From contig JALIZF010001787.1 in NCBI GenBank assembly GCA_029948255.1, forward strand, positions 248,001 to 312,000: DNA of 64,000 nt. The letters run 5' to 3'. Below the pieces are notes generated by a model. It ran no database searches and was not told the origin of the DNA. It saw nothing but the letters and a program-made list of their open reading frames with translations. Source of the DNA: Telmatactis stephensoni. Taxonomy: Eukaryota > Cnidaria > Anthozoa > Actiniaria > Isophelliidae. A program made the position numbers and the translations under genes. This document shows positions 1 to 13,100 of the stretch, in pieces. Every line of letters begins with the position of its first letter. The stretch's first letter is position 1.

Positions 1-585
1 TTAAATTAATTCTATTCTATATTAACACTTAGGGCACCCCACAAGGGTACAAAATTATACTATTGTACTTAGGAACACTGATCACTATTATTCCTTTTGT
101 AGAAGATTGTCCAGGGCCAGGTGTTAATTCACCTGATGAGAAAGAGACAATCACAAGTTGTATTTGCTAAAATGAAAATCACAAAAAAGATGTAACTTTC
201 AATAACTATTGCATGACATTCTCAGCTGCTTTGTTATTTTCTTAGTTACCACTCTTTCATGATCAGCTGCTGTCATGTAATAATTATTAAGCAGTCTAAG
301 TCAAAATGTATATGGCCTTTCCTATAGACTTTGCTAGTAAACTATAGCTAGCAATATTAGTTTTTGACTTAATATTACCCAAGAAGCAAGGCTTCTGACA
401 GACGCATGCTAGAAAGAGTTCAAGAATGTGTTCTACATATAAAGGACCTTTTCTATAATCTGGAGATAAAATTACAACTTAAGAAACTCTGATTTTCCAT
501 TATACCTAGCTTACCTAGTTACCTATAACAAAACATAGTATTAGGTACTTAGGCCCCTATTTGTGAAGTAAAATAGCATTATTAT

Positions 586-742
586 TATTAGTAGAGTGCA
601 CGCACTTAATCCGTGAAACATAAATAGTACAAAATAGTGCTAAATTATGGTAATTCCTTTGTTTCCTATTGTCTAATCAGCACTATTTACTACTAATTAG
701 TAGTGTTTGTTTCACGGATTAAGTGAATGCACTCTAGTAGTA
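586..742. mobile_element. Foldback / MITE-like element
   Basis: Arms of about 33 bp at 586-620 and 708-740 are inverted copies of each other; both carry the words CACTTAATCCGTGAAAC or its complement and end in AGAGTGCA-type sequence. The roughly 90-bp centre is AT-rich with a second weak inverted pair (ACTATTT). There is no ORF. It looks like a small non-autonomous DNA element. Confidence 0.6.
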
Positions 743-1101
743 TTTAGTATTATTAGTATAATATTATTTTAATTTTTTCCAATAAGTCAGTCACACCCAA
801 GGAATTAGTTCAGAAATAAGCAAAAATGGGTTTACATTAGGAAACATGATAATCAAATGTTTACAAGGTCTTACAATGTAACCAAAATATATATAAACAA
901 AAGCTCAGTAATATTTTGTTACCACCATTGGCATTATTACAAGAGTACTTAGCCTAATGTCTCAACTGGGAATTGGTTGAAAGATTACCAAAAATCCAGA
1001 TAGTGGCAGAGTTTTACTATTTATAAACACTTTGTTGCCTTCAGAGTAGCCTAATATTACCCAATTCCCAGCCAAGACTTTTGTATAGCAGCTGGGCATG
1101 T

Positions 1102-1255
1102 AATAGTGCAGATTTTGTATGAGTGTGAAAAGGCCGCAGCACGGTTGCAGGCGGGTTACAGCAGGAATTTCGAATGTTTTGATAAGAAACACAGCACTGA
1201 CACAGTCACTGCACGGTGTGGTCCTTTTCGCACTCATACGAAATCTGCACTATAT
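1102..1255. mobile_element. MITE, GTATGAGTGTGAAA family, copy 1
   Basis: Left arm at 1105-1131 and right arm at 1226-1253 are inverted copies carrying GTATGAGTGTGAAAA. The centre has the family signature (GAATTTCGAATGTTTT, repeated CACGGT words). Related copies occur at 8960, 22735, 31388, 43424 and 51838. The apparent ORFs over it on both strands are artefacts of the palindrome. Confidence 0.75.
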
Positions 1256-3572
1256 TATTATGCAAATGGTGGTTATGTGACATGCACACTATCAAATTGG
1301 CTCATTTTGTGCATGTATAACATCCTCATCAGGATGTATTTTCAGCCGACCTTCTGCAACGTCATCAATATTGATTTTAAGTAATATTTCATAATTTTAA
1401 AAGGTAAAGCACTAATATTTAGTGTCTGTACCAGTTCTCTCAGCTAGTCTCCCAGGAAGAATTTGAATTTAATTGTATAAATTTAGATTTTTTAGCCTTT
1501 TGACGGCAGCCTTTTAAATTCTGATCAAATTTGAACAATGCATTTTTTTACACTTTTAAGTTGTTACGGTACTCTCTTTCTTTCTATGTAATATTAGGAA
1601 TGCAAGCATTCACTTATTATGAAGAGTGAGATTTTCAGTGGAACCAAAAATATTGCACATAATTATTAGGAAGCAGACAATACGTGAGACATCAAAACAT
1701 AAGGACAATCAGTAAATTTAACCATCGTTAAAGGGATTAATAATAATTACAATTATTATATAACTATGACGTAATTTTACCAAATAAGGATGAGAGAACT
1801 AAGCAAATATGAGGCTGTAACGTATTACATGCTGTATTACATGGTTAGAAACTGGTTTGCCATATTTTTACACAGAACAGTTGGAAAATAGGGGGAAACT
1901 AAGAAGCAGTTATATAATAAATCCTATATTTTCTTGTGTATTACGAGCTGACACTTTACTCATCGCTCATATTTTACCTCGCCGGAAGGCTCAGCAAAAT
2001 ATATATGCGACTCGTAAAATATCAGCCTGTAATACTCAGGAAAACATCAAATTAATGGTATTAATTTATTAATATTAATATTTTTTGAGGAACTAGGGAT
2101 GTAGTCAATCATTAGCAGCTAAATACAACTTACAGTGCTTTAGGTGTACAGTTAATAGAATATATTTAAGTTGTATTAATTTTTATGAATTTGGCATTTT
2201 TTCTTGGAACGTATGATGTCATGGTAAATATTAATTTTAATTCAAACATTCACAGCTGATAACATGTACTTAGTCATATATAGTAGTTATACTATTTACC
2301 AATAGTCTGGGCTTGTCAAATTTACTGCAATAAAATCAAGCTAGGTTTCTATATTAAAATATTCTGACTGAATATGATTTGATGCAGCAATTATTGTTAC
2401 TATAGCAAAATATTAAGAAAATATTGCTATTGAAACTAAATTTGTCTCATGATGTTGTCATTGATCTTTGGAGTTGAAACATACTGTAACTCAGCTTTCT
2501 TTGAGTCTTCATTATTTCATGATCTAATATCATGGGATGGAAATTCACTGAATAATTAGTAAAATGTTGCATCTGCCCGAAGACCATGACTCGGCATAAA
2601 ATACGATAATTACAATTTATTGGTGAATTTCATTAATTCACCAGTCTCCAACTAATATCATTGATTATATGATGAACTCAGAATGTAGAAATGGCATTTT
2701 ATTATAAAAATATGAATAAAATATTACTACAATGATAATTAAATTTAGAATTATTCCATATTGTACTATAACACATAGCCATAACCAAACTATAACAACA
2801 GAAAAACTCCCAAAAGTTAAACTGAAAACAGAAATGTGAAACTGTTTTTTGTACATGCTTGCCAAAGTAGTTCTTTTCCAATATTTAAAGTAAATTGGAG
2901 CATTATTTAGGAATGACAGCATTTTGCATGCATAAGTAATAACTATTTATTACTTATGAAGCTACTGCACATTTAACAAATTGATTCACTGGCACATCAT
3001 AGAATCGTCAAGTGTCATTGTCAAGTTTTTTTGTTATGAAAATGAGTTACAAGTATTAGTAGGAAATAGAGCTGTACAATTTTCCATTTATCAATGTCCT
3101 AGAAGAAGCCAACCACTGCCAGAATCTGCCTGTTGCAAAGACAAATCTAACTGCCTGTTGCAAAGACAAATCTAACTGCCTTTTCTTGACAGCAAAGTTT
3201 GACTTTGTATGCCACCTCCAGCCACCTGTGGTCACATTTTTGCTTCCTCTTCAGAATTCTACTTAGAACTGACAGAAATTCAAACTGTAATTTCATATCA
3301 TGATTGCACATAATTTTTCTATACCATAACAATAATACCGTGTGGCTGTACCTGGTTTCCCACTTAAACCAAACCTACTCCAAGAGAGGTATCATGTATT
3401 GTTTTGTGGAAGGTCATGATCTTTATAATGCGTTTCACTGATACCGCTTGGTATTGTCTATGCAAACCTATTCAATATTCTAGATTATTCAGTATAAACG
3501 TGCTGTGGGACATCACTGACCACTTCACTATTATAATAACATTCCGTCTCTTATTTCTTTTCTTTTCATTTT

Positions 3573-3743
3573 TCTCTTCTCTTCTCTTCTCTTCTCTTCT
3601 CTTCTCTTCTCTTCTCTTCTCTTCTCTTCTCTTCTCTTCTCTTCTCTTCTCTTCTCTTCTCTTCTCTTCTCTTCTCTTCTCTTCTCTTCTCTTCTCTTCT
3701 CTTCTCTTCTCTTCTCTTCTCTTCTCTTCTCTTCTCTTCTCTT
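3573..3743. repeat. (CTTCT)n pentanucleotide microsatellite
   Basis: About 34 uninterrupted copies of a 5-bp pyrimidine unit, followed to about 3850 by degenerate CTTT-rich sequence. The period of 5 leaves several frames open on both strands, so the long Leu/Ser-rich and Arg/Glu-rich frames here are artefacts. Confidence 0.98.
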
Positions 3744-6508
3744 TTCTTTCCCTTCTTTTCTTTTCTTTTCTTTTCTCTTTCCTTTTTTTTCTCTCTCCCT
3801 CCTTTTTTTCTCTGTCTTTCTTTCCTCCTCTATCATATTTCTTTCTTTCTTTTTGGCCTGCAATTTTTATAAACTATACTCTATCTTTATCCTCTCTGAC
3901 TAAAGCCTCTCTCCAAGAGACACTACATACAATAGCCTCATTATCCTATATAAAGGTATTCCCTGATATACAGAGAGGTGTGGCAAGAAAAAGGTATTGG
4001 CACTATTTCAAGTAGTGATACCACTTTATCTATATTGAACAAAAGACTGTTCCACCATATTGATGCAAGTGGGATATATAACATAAGCTGTAAAACCTCA
4101 AATATACCAAGCAATTTTTTGGTAATCTTAAAGTTATAGTGTGTTGATATGGCATTAGGAGGTTCCATCCATAGTGATTTAAGAGATTGTTGCAAGAGGA
4201 GATTTGATTGTATTAGATCTGAGCTGAATATGATGAAACTGTTAGATTTTTAAGGTCCATTTGCTACCCTAAACTCTCTCGACCTTTCTCGAATCACAAT
4301 ATTTTGCATGATATTACTAAGGGCTGCCCATGAATGGCCTAAGTGACTTTTGTTGTGCAGGTGTTGACATTCTACCGTTGGATTTTACCTTAGAAAGTCA
4401 AGTATTATCAATTTGGACCATTTGAAGATTTGAAAAATATCATCAAAAAGGTCACTCAAGCCATTTTTATGGGCACCCGTTCATTTACAAGTACATATAT
4501 ATATGTATGTCTATAAGAATGAAGTATACTTTTGTTATATTGATACATTAAGCCAACCTGCTAGGCAGTATTAAAAGTCAAGACAGCCCTTTTTCTTAGT
4601 CTATCTAATATTACGTCTGACAGGTTATAATTGGAAATCTAGACTATTTTTGTAACAATCAACTGTATCATTGGTAATGGTGAGTTCCAAAAATGTTATG
4701 TTGAAATTTGAGAAAGGGTTTTGTCAAGATCTCTCTTATGTTTTTTAACCCACATGCCGGTTACAGTTAACTTCTATTTACAACAAACAAGCACTGCTTG
4801 GTCAAGGCTATGATGAATCACAATAACTGCACAGTTATCATAGCCAATACAATATATTTTGCAGGTTGTTTTTTGAATAACAATGATTTAGTCAGATGAG
4901 ATAGATTATATCCTATACACTGAAGCAGAGGATTTTCTAGAACATTATAATTTGATGTGTTGTAATGATGAGAATGTATCTTGTTAAATCAGAATTGTTC
5001 CGAGTGGTAATGATCTTATCTATAACCACTGACTTTCACCAATCTACACACAGTATTCTCAAAACCTCAACATTCTGGGTTCATGACTGATCAAGCACTA
5101 AGTTCATTTGGGATACAAAAATTTGGTGTTGATCTGAAATTAAAATTGTCTGACCATGAAATATATGTTATTGTGTGCTCTACGGTTATATGAATCTTTT
5201 CTTTTCAACGGCCGAGACATAACAGGGCAGTTAAATGAAAGGCTACCTTAATGTTTTAAGCAAACACACTGGTCTATTACTCACAAGCCTAACTCTAATA
5301 TTCCTGCTTTCTCCTGAACATTCATTAGAGAACTGTCAACGTTGAACCACAGAAGACACCATACAACCAAACTTCAAGCACAATGCTACCTCCATTAGAG
5401 CTAAAATTAAGAAACTATTTTGCCTATGAAATAAAAACATAAATTCCCAATATAGATTCCCTAGTATGTAATCCTGGGGTGGTTGGATTTACCCCTGGAT
5501 AGATGTACAAGGAATTTTATTAAATCTAACTAGCAGTATTCATTGGTTTGCAAGAATTTAGGCTGTTGAAATCTTGGAAAAAAGCTCTCGGAATGCAGCT
5601 CTATTTTAGTGAATATTTTGCTTGTGAATTTTTAGTTTTTATGCAAAAAATTGTTCCAAAATGGGTGGGACGTCTTTCGCGTCGAGTCACCTGGTCAGTA
5701 TGCAAGGAGAATTACCTCAAATATACTGTAAAAATTGTGAGTTATTTTGATGGTAAATCAAAATGAAGGGCTAAAAATATACAGGCCTATTTTTGAACTA
5801 CTGAAATTCATCCTTTAAAGATTTCAATTGGGGTTGATTTGAAATTTTAAAACGTAAAATAACCATGAGATAGTTGGAGCATATATATGTGTATGCGTGC
5901 ACTGTGAAAACGCAGGAAAAATTCCAAGTGTTAGCAATTCTTCCTTCCAATTTCTCGTGCAGTGTAATGTTGGATACATCTCTTCTAGCTCCAACACTTT
6001 AACAGTAGCGAAAATATGATGATTTTTTGAGATAACACGCAAGAACACATTAGATAGTCAGTCTGAGTTTTCCGAATCTAGCACTCTGTTGCTATTGAAA
6101 TATTTATAAGTACGCCAGAACATTGTCATTTGTGTTTACAGAATTCTTGGCTAAAATTCCCTGCTTCTGAATCTCTATTTAGTGCTCTAGCAAGCTCAAA
6201 GCAATGCAAAAAATAACTTGTTAAATGTACAAAGTTAATATTTAACTTACCGTTGTCTGCGTTAGCCATCAGAAATCCAAATAGTCGAGGAGAGAGGTGA
6301 AGTCAGAACAGAAATAAAATGAAAAATTCGTGAGTCATATTTGAGTTGACATATAGCTTTTAGATATACAAAAGAAAATCAAGTCTTCGAGTGACTTAGT
6401 TTTGGGACAAAAAGAATGAGAATTCCCGAAACTGAGGCCCCAAAATAAGGTTGAAATTTAGCGGGAAAAAATTCATTCTCGAATTTCTCTAGTCATTCAT
6501 GAACCTAC

Positions 6509-7071
6509 CTGTTTTGCTCCTGGGATTGAGACTTCGACGCCGCAACGCGAGCAGCATTTAAGTTTACAATATTTACACTCTTTGCCCGTTCCTTCGGTAA
6601 ATTTAGTCTTTTGGCAGATCTCGCAAACGTTAGGGTCTGTCGCTCTTTGTTGGATATCGGTTTTTTTCTCCATTTGATTCTCAAAAGTCCTGACCTCTTG
6701 CAACATTTGCCTACGAATGGAAAGAAGATTTCAGTACTGCATTTTCACAGCTCTCCTTTAGCTGCCACCAAGGATCAACAACACTGTGAAACCCTTAAAT
6801 GTACTCCCTTTTTGCCCACAAAGAAAGAAACCAAAAATTAATATTACAGATTAAAAAATAAATTTTATAGCGTCGAGATTGTGACCGCCATAGCTTTGGC
6901 CTAGGGCTGGCGTTGTTTTTTGTGGAGGACTTACTTCTGCATCTCGTGTGTTTGATAGTCGAGGTTTTTCTGTCGATTCATGACTTCTAATATGATGCCT
7001 CTTTCTTCTTCTGTTAAGTGAGAGAGGTCAGGTGGCGGCGGGGACGAAGGGCAGGCTCGCATCCCGGCCAT
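6509..7071 (-). CDS. RIM/RIMS-like active-zone protein, N-terminal exons (partial gene)
   Basis: Two coding exons are visible. Exon 1, 6935-7071, starts at the ATG at 7071 and carries a Pro-rich start followed by DLSHLTEEERGIILEVMNRQ, the conserved Rab-binding helix region of RIM proteins. Exon 2, 6509-6710, carries the second helix and CEICQKTKF followed by the start of a zinc finger. Cysteines 75, 78, 91, 94, 99 and 102 form three CxxC pairs; the fourth expected pair must lie in an exon that I cannot see. The junction is in frame (AA plus G gives Lys) with GTAAGT and TAG|G splice sites. RIM proteins bind Rab3 and Munc13 and organise vesicle priming at presynaptic active zones. The PDZ and C2 domains of full-length RIM would lie left of the window. 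A rabphilin or piccolo-type protein is less likely because the helix motif matches RIM best. Confidence 0.85.
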
Positions 7072-8959
7072 TTTCGTCTAGTGCTACGAAGCGTACTAGC
7101 AAGTTTTTCTTGGCCCTTCAAACTCGTGAGTTATAAATGGGCAAAATGAATGACCAACCCACGCGAATTCAACCAGCAATCTAGCTAGGAATTCCTGCCC
7201 AACGATATTTTTTCATGCCTTCTTTAGCTACTATGATAGCCTACGTTTTCTTCCATGCCAAATTAAAGCAGGTTTCCAAACGACTTTTAAAAAAAACTCC
7301 GAACGAAACCACAACAAAGCTTATTCCAAACTTGATTTGGTGTATTTACAAATTTACATTCGGCATCGTTCGGCATGACGGCGCATAATCGGCACCTGTC
7401 GACAAGCCATCGACGTGACTTCGGCAAGGCGATAATACTTCATTTGAATACATTTATATATTTCATGGGGTTTTATTTCTGCGTTCTGGGAGTAATTTTG
7501 GATCGTTTGATTAACAGCTATTTCCGTTTCAACGTCAGTTTGTGTGAATTACCATAAAAACCCTTATAGGCATAAATAAATCCTCACAGCTTCTCAGGTC
7601 TCTAGCTTTAAAATGCGGCTCCAAACATGACTTGATGTTTACAGTTTGAACCGGTGTTCTATTCAGATGGTTTTTATATTCAAAATCCCAGCACCAACAA
7701 TAGCTGAGTGGTGGATTTTTCATGCGCTGTATACGTCGGTCCTGTATTCATTTAATCTTTACTATGAGTGACATACTGTTGTATTTCTAAAATCTTTCTT
7801 AAGAAGCATATCCATTGATTTTGTCTTGATTACTTATTTAAACGTTCCCTGCCTGTGATTATGGAATGGACCTTCGGTAATTGAAATATTGTGTTTACAC
7901 GAACAAAGCTAAGTTGATAAATTAAAATGACAATGAAGAGACGGACGCTGGCCAAAAAATCCTTCAGACCTAAAGCCCAACCTGTTCAAAAATTTGTTCA
8001 ACCAGCACTAACGAAATCAGTTACGGAATAAATTATATAAAATAACAAGAAATTGCTTAAAATGCTTGCTTCCGGGCTTAGGAAAAGCTTTGTGGTTTTT
8101 GTGAATATATAGGTAGTGGTTTTGTTTAGAACGTAAAAAATAATGCATAAGTCAGGATTGAGGAAGAACCATGAAATGAAAACCTTTGATATGCAATTAT
8201 CATTGATATTACCCGCACGGTTTTCTTAATTAACCAATCAAAAGACAAATACAACAGATAACAAACATGGTTTATTCAGATATGGAAGCGGAAAGCCTGA
8301 ACAAAAGAAATATCAAGGTTTTTCTCGCAAAACAGCGCCAGTCCAAATAACCGGTAGATAACTCCCATTACCGTGGTAACTGTCAAATTTTCATCACACA
8401 TGATGACGTCATTGTAAACAATCCAGCAGCAGTTTGGCTTCCTTGGAATGTTTTTGTTTTTCTATCTTTCAAGAAGCCAAAAAGAAAAAAAAATGTATGC
8501 GAGGGTGTTTGTGGTTTGAGCCACAAAGATGAAAACTCCACGTTCGTATAATTCTTTTGAGGTTGGGGTTTTGACGCTTGGAGGCCAAGAAAAGAAAAGG
8601 AAACATCACCAATAAATCCATTGTCCTGCCCGTTTCAATTTTATCGTACAAAATTTGTCAATCGCTGTTATTATCCAAAATATAACTTATAGAACTCATA
8701 GAAAACATTTCAACTCTCAGTTCTTTTTCCATTTCGTGCAGTAAAGCTCGCATATACAAAGGGAGATATTCCAGGAACATGAATTTGGGACATGTCAGAT
8801 AGGCAATTCCCCGTCGTGTGTACTGCACATTTTCATCAATGAATTGTTTTCCGGGAACAGAAACGTATCCCTGGACGAGTCACATGAATTCAAAGTGAAA
8901 CACGTTCCCTGAGTAGTCCATTTCTTGTCCCTGCAACATGAAAACCAGTTGTTGTCATT

Positions 8960-9097
8960 AAGAGCAGTTTTCGTATGAGTGTGAAACGTACCGCGCCGTA
9001 CCGTGATCGTATCAGTGCCGTGAACTTTATAAAAATATTTGAAATTCCTGCCGTGCAATGACCGTGTCGTTTTCCCGGTCATACGAAAACTGCTCCT
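8960..9097. mobile_element. MITE, GTATGAGTGTGAAA family, copy 2
   Basis: Terminal inverted arms AGCAGTTTTCGTATGAG (left) and its complement (right) flank a centre with GAAATTCCTGCCGT and several CCGT words. About 138 bp, without coding capacity. Confidence 0.8.
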
Positions 9098-9396
9098 ACT
9101 TCAGTGCCACCAACATTTGCGTCAGTATCGTTGATATAACTTTGATTGATTAGTTGTTGGTTTATTGTCTGCATTATCATTCATACTGAAATGATATTTC
9201 TTAACAGTAAATCATTGGGACTAGATAGGACTTGATGGTTGTCTATATATGCATTAGTTAATGCAGATGGGCCTCTTGAAGTCACCTACTTCACTGTCAC
9301 AAACAGTTGCATCAGTATCGTTGATAGAACTTTGATTGATTGTTGGTTTATTGTCTGCACTATCACTGATACTGAATTGGTATTTCTTGACAGTAA

Positions 9397-9626
9397 AGCC
9401 TGGTTTTCACTAGCGACGCAAGCACAAGCGCAAGCAACATACGCAGACTCAGTGGTGAACTGCTCATTAGCGGTGCTTGTCTTTTCTCACACCTCGGTGA
9501 TAACGGCAGACTCATACTGCGTTATCACATAGGTGCGAAAAAAGACAATCTCTGCTAATGAGCAGTTCACCACTGAGTCTGCGTATGTTGCTTGTGCTTG
9601 CGTCGCTAGTGAAAACCAGGCTTAAA
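9397..9626. mobile_element. Long near-perfect foldback element, CCTGGTTTTCACTAGCG family
   Basis: The first about 80 bp, beginning AAGCCTGGTTTTCACTAGCG, reappear as an almost perfect reverse complement ending at 9626. The arms contain CGCAAGCACAAGCGCAAGC-type sequence and the loop is about 60 bp. RNA from it would form a long hairpin. Related elements are at 14692, 31070 and 49978. Confidence 0.8.
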
Positions 9627-9863
9627 TCATTATGGGACTTGACTTGATGGCTGATATGCATTAGTGCGGATTAGGTTGTACTGTCTCTTGAAGTCCGGCA
9701 GCTCACTGAGTACTTGTTCTGCATTTGTGCAGTTGGTTGATGACGTGGTACTGTATGCAGTGCCAGGAAGCAGTCAAGTGCCAGTAATCAGGCCTTAAGT
9801 TTACAAACTAAATTAAATTTAATTAAATTATGTTAAATTATGTGCAACGATGCTTGGTGCAGG

Positions 9864-10107
9864 ACCGAGAGGAGCTCCCTTGTTTGACCAGCAATTGTCC
9901 AGGAAACCTTCACCTGGTGCTGTCGTATGTTGGCGTGGAAATCGTCCCGCCAACTGGGCAAGAACCAATGTCCCATCAAAGAGTGAGTGGACATGTTTAG
10001 TTTCTTCGGTCCTGGTCCATTTTTTCCTGTAAAATTGCGCTCTCGTTTTTTCAGACTTTACTGCAAGATATCCATGTCACTCACTCATTCAGCCATCTGT
10101 TCGAGGT
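9864..10107 (+). CDS. Candidate exon pair, unknown product (weak)
   Basis: Two stretches could be phase-0 exons. 9864-9982 follows GGTGCAG and is followed by GTGAGT, encoding about 40 residues including NLHLVLSYVGVEIVPPTGQE, somewhat like a PTB or FERM-F3 strand pattern. 10057-10107 follows a strong pyrimidine tract ending TTTTTTCAG and encodes 17 residues ending HSFSHLFE before GTGACT. A third possible piece follows the acceptor at about 10919. I cannot place these in a family or find more exons, so this may be chance. Confidence 0.22.
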
Positions 10108-13100
10108 GACTTTAAATAATACTTTTAGCGATTTTAAATGTTTAATTTTAAAGAGATGTGATTTGCGGAGGCTAATTTTAGAACACTAACTGATAACTAC
10201 AATAACAATACCAGTGACAAGGAAAAACAACATTGAAAATAATAGCAACAGTTGCAACAATAACTAACAACAAAAAATAATAATAACAATGACAGCAATA
10301 GCAACTAATTACAATGAAAACAATAACAGTAATTACTATTGTTTAAACAATAGCAATAACAATAATAACAGTAATAATATTGAGTTTAACAATAGCAGCA
10401 GAAAAACAAAAATAATAGCAACAGTAATAACAATAGCTTTTAAAAACTATAGTAACAGTATCTTGAAATGCAGGTAAAACTATCTGCAAAAGTTTCGATC
10501 ATCAGGACACATGTACTTGGTTTGATTTCCAAGTGAAAAAAAAAAGCTTGTATTAATCTTTGAAGCTAATGGTACTCTCATTTGTGTGTAAAAAGAATCT
10601 ATGTACCACAAAATTAATTTTGAAAATATAAAAATAAAAGATTTAAGGGGATTATTTCATTTTAAAGCTATCTATTTTATTTGCTGTCCATTCAAGAAAA
10701 TGTCTAGACCAAGCTTTGGAACAAGGTCTTATGTGGTTTGGAACATGAACAACAACCACCCCTGTAACACATCAATGTGGTCAGCCTCTTTATTACTATC
10801 AGTGAAGGGTGCAACCCCTTCAAAGATGTCAATTTACACAATTCTACTTCACTAGTTTCCATTTACAATCAAGTCGACCACTGTTTATTCACTGCCCATT
10901 TCGGCATTCTTTTGCACAGTTGGGTTTGCGTAAAGTTTGTGTCGGCGCAAATCGTCTAAGTGACGCTGAAACAGCACTACAGTAACAACTCCCTTTAGCG
11001 GTTATCGATGGACTAGTAATCGAGTTCATAACCAGTACGGTAACTTGTCTGGTTTTCTCATTTGATTGCACTTTACAGACCTAGAGTCTGAAAATGGATA
11101 TAGTGAATAGTACGGTTAATACGGTTATATAGTCTATATGCTTGTAAACCAAAAATCCATTAAAACATTTGCTGTATGGACCAGCGTTTGGAGAATAGTT
11201 GTTTTGCCATAGAAAATATGATGTGCAAATATATCGAGTAAAATCTGAGAAATGAAGAATACCTCCGCAGGCGGACATGACTATGATCTTGCATACCTCA
11301 CCCGCCGTTAATGAGTTTTTAATTCCTTGAATTAATATCGTCCCTTTTGGTCCTTTCCTTTATACAAAGATAAATGCCGCTTGTAACTGTTGGTAAATAT
11401 ATTGTAGTACAGAATTGAAAGAAATCTGGTTTGTTCACAAGGCATTCATTTGTGATTTTTCCTTTTCCTCTTTACCCCCTTCCTTTCTTTTATAATTATG
11501 AAATCGTTTTCATCTGAATGTCTTTAGGTATCTTATTACGGCTGTCATGTAATTTAGCCTTTTATTAAAGTAAAACCGACTGCAACACGAAATATGAAAA
11601 CTGAGGACCCAAGAGAGACTCCTGAGGAACACCACATTTTACATTTACTTGTGTATCTCTTGCAGTCTTGCTTGTATTTCTTTAAAAGATGCAGATATCA
11701 ATTTATTCTTTGTTTCCTTGCTTGGTTTATCTATTTACCTTCCTTTTTGCGAATAAGTATTTTGATAAATTTGTGAGATATCTCGGTGTCATATGGACGT
11801 CTTCATCCGTCACTTCAATAACGTTTAGCAATAGCCAGTAAGTGGTATGTAGACTACTTAATTATGTCCGATGATAAGTCCACGATAAATCGCTGTAATG
11901 ACATTTTAATTAAACACACCGCGAGTCATAACATGATATAGACTTCAGAATGTTATATTTGAATCTCATAAATGCTTAACCCTATGACGATGGGCTTGCA
12001 TTATCGATCGAATTCGAACGATGCATATTTTACGCTGCTTGAGCTTATTATTCAAGTTCCTTCTGTGCAATGAATAGTAATGTAGTGCCTTCAATGTGTG
12101 TGAGTGTGTATTAGTTCAGTGATGATGAACAAGAGAGACTTTCAAGGGAATCCAAAACGTAAAATATCTAGTGGGAAAGGGATAAGTAAGATACTCGCAC
12201 ACGAGAATTGTCGGGAGAATTACCGTTTTCAAAGGATTGAGGGCTTTTTACACGGGTGATTTTGTCGCGCGACAAGACCACAAATCGCGCGTGTGAACTA
12301 GCGCCTGTAACAACCTGGAGAGATTCTTGGATCTATATGCTCTCATTGCCGTATTATTTTAAGAAGCAGTGAAGGAAGGCTTAGCTGGATACTTCGCAGC
12401 CTTTTGAAGAAGCGATTCTGCAAGTTCTGCTACCATAATTAAAGCAGTTTTGTTTCGACTTTTCTCTAATCTGCGCAGCACCTGATGGAGGGAGGGGTAG
12501 TAAATAGGGCCCAACTTACACTCCTGGAATTATTAAAGGTCTTCGGTGAAGGACAACGAGTGTTATATATCACTATACTTTAGTCAGATAACTGTGAGAA
12601 AGGAACAGATAGTATACTAGGAAATGTTTTGCAGTGCTTGAAATATTTACCCATCAAGAAACTGACCCTCCAAAATGTTGCCAGTCAATATCAAGCAAAG
12701 AGTGAAATTTACCTCGGTCGATTCCGTACACCTATGCTCTACATGAAAGTTTACCCGTAACTATTTTACGTAATCAACAAAGATTGTGATATGGTTTTTA
12801 TAACGAAAATTAAGGAACGTAAAGGGAGCAAATTCTCTATTTGTTTTAAAAATCTGAATATTTGCCTGTGCGGTAATCCAACCCCTGCCCTCCCGCACGA
12901 CAGACCAATGCCCTATGTCCTAAGATAGCGGTGTGTCCCAAACAGTTTCATAACCACGATCTTCTCAGTCAGACAGATCGGACAATTCACGTGGAACCAG
13001 TTAGTCTAAGAAAATAGATCTCGATTTAATACTGGGAGGTAGTGAGTGTGGGAGTGAGTGTGGGAGTATAGTGTCCCCAACTTAGTGCGCAAGCGCTAGA

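Larger units (their letters stand above)
1..6508. other. Non-coding stretch, probable RIM-like intron sequence
   Basis: No exon could be supported here on either strand. Because the RIM-like gene is on the minus strand and its next exon (expected to carry the last zinc-finger cysteine pair) is not visible, this stretch is probably a large intron. It holds AT-rich sequence, the foldback at 586-742, the short element at 1102-1255, a 24-bp tandem duplication near 3129-3178 and the CTTCT microsatellite at 3573-3743. Confidence 0.5.

Noticed and set aside
3404..4015. Leu/Ser-rich 203-codon frame and its Arg/Glu-rich opposite
   Set aside because: Composition of the CTTCT microsatellite; no splice signals or homologous flank.
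6251..6285. Possible RIM exon or alternative start (MANADN) with a GTAAGT donor
   Set aside because: No acceptor gives an open frame in phase with exon 2, and the residues do not resemble the RIM zinc finger. An alternative first exon cannot be excluded, but is unsupported.
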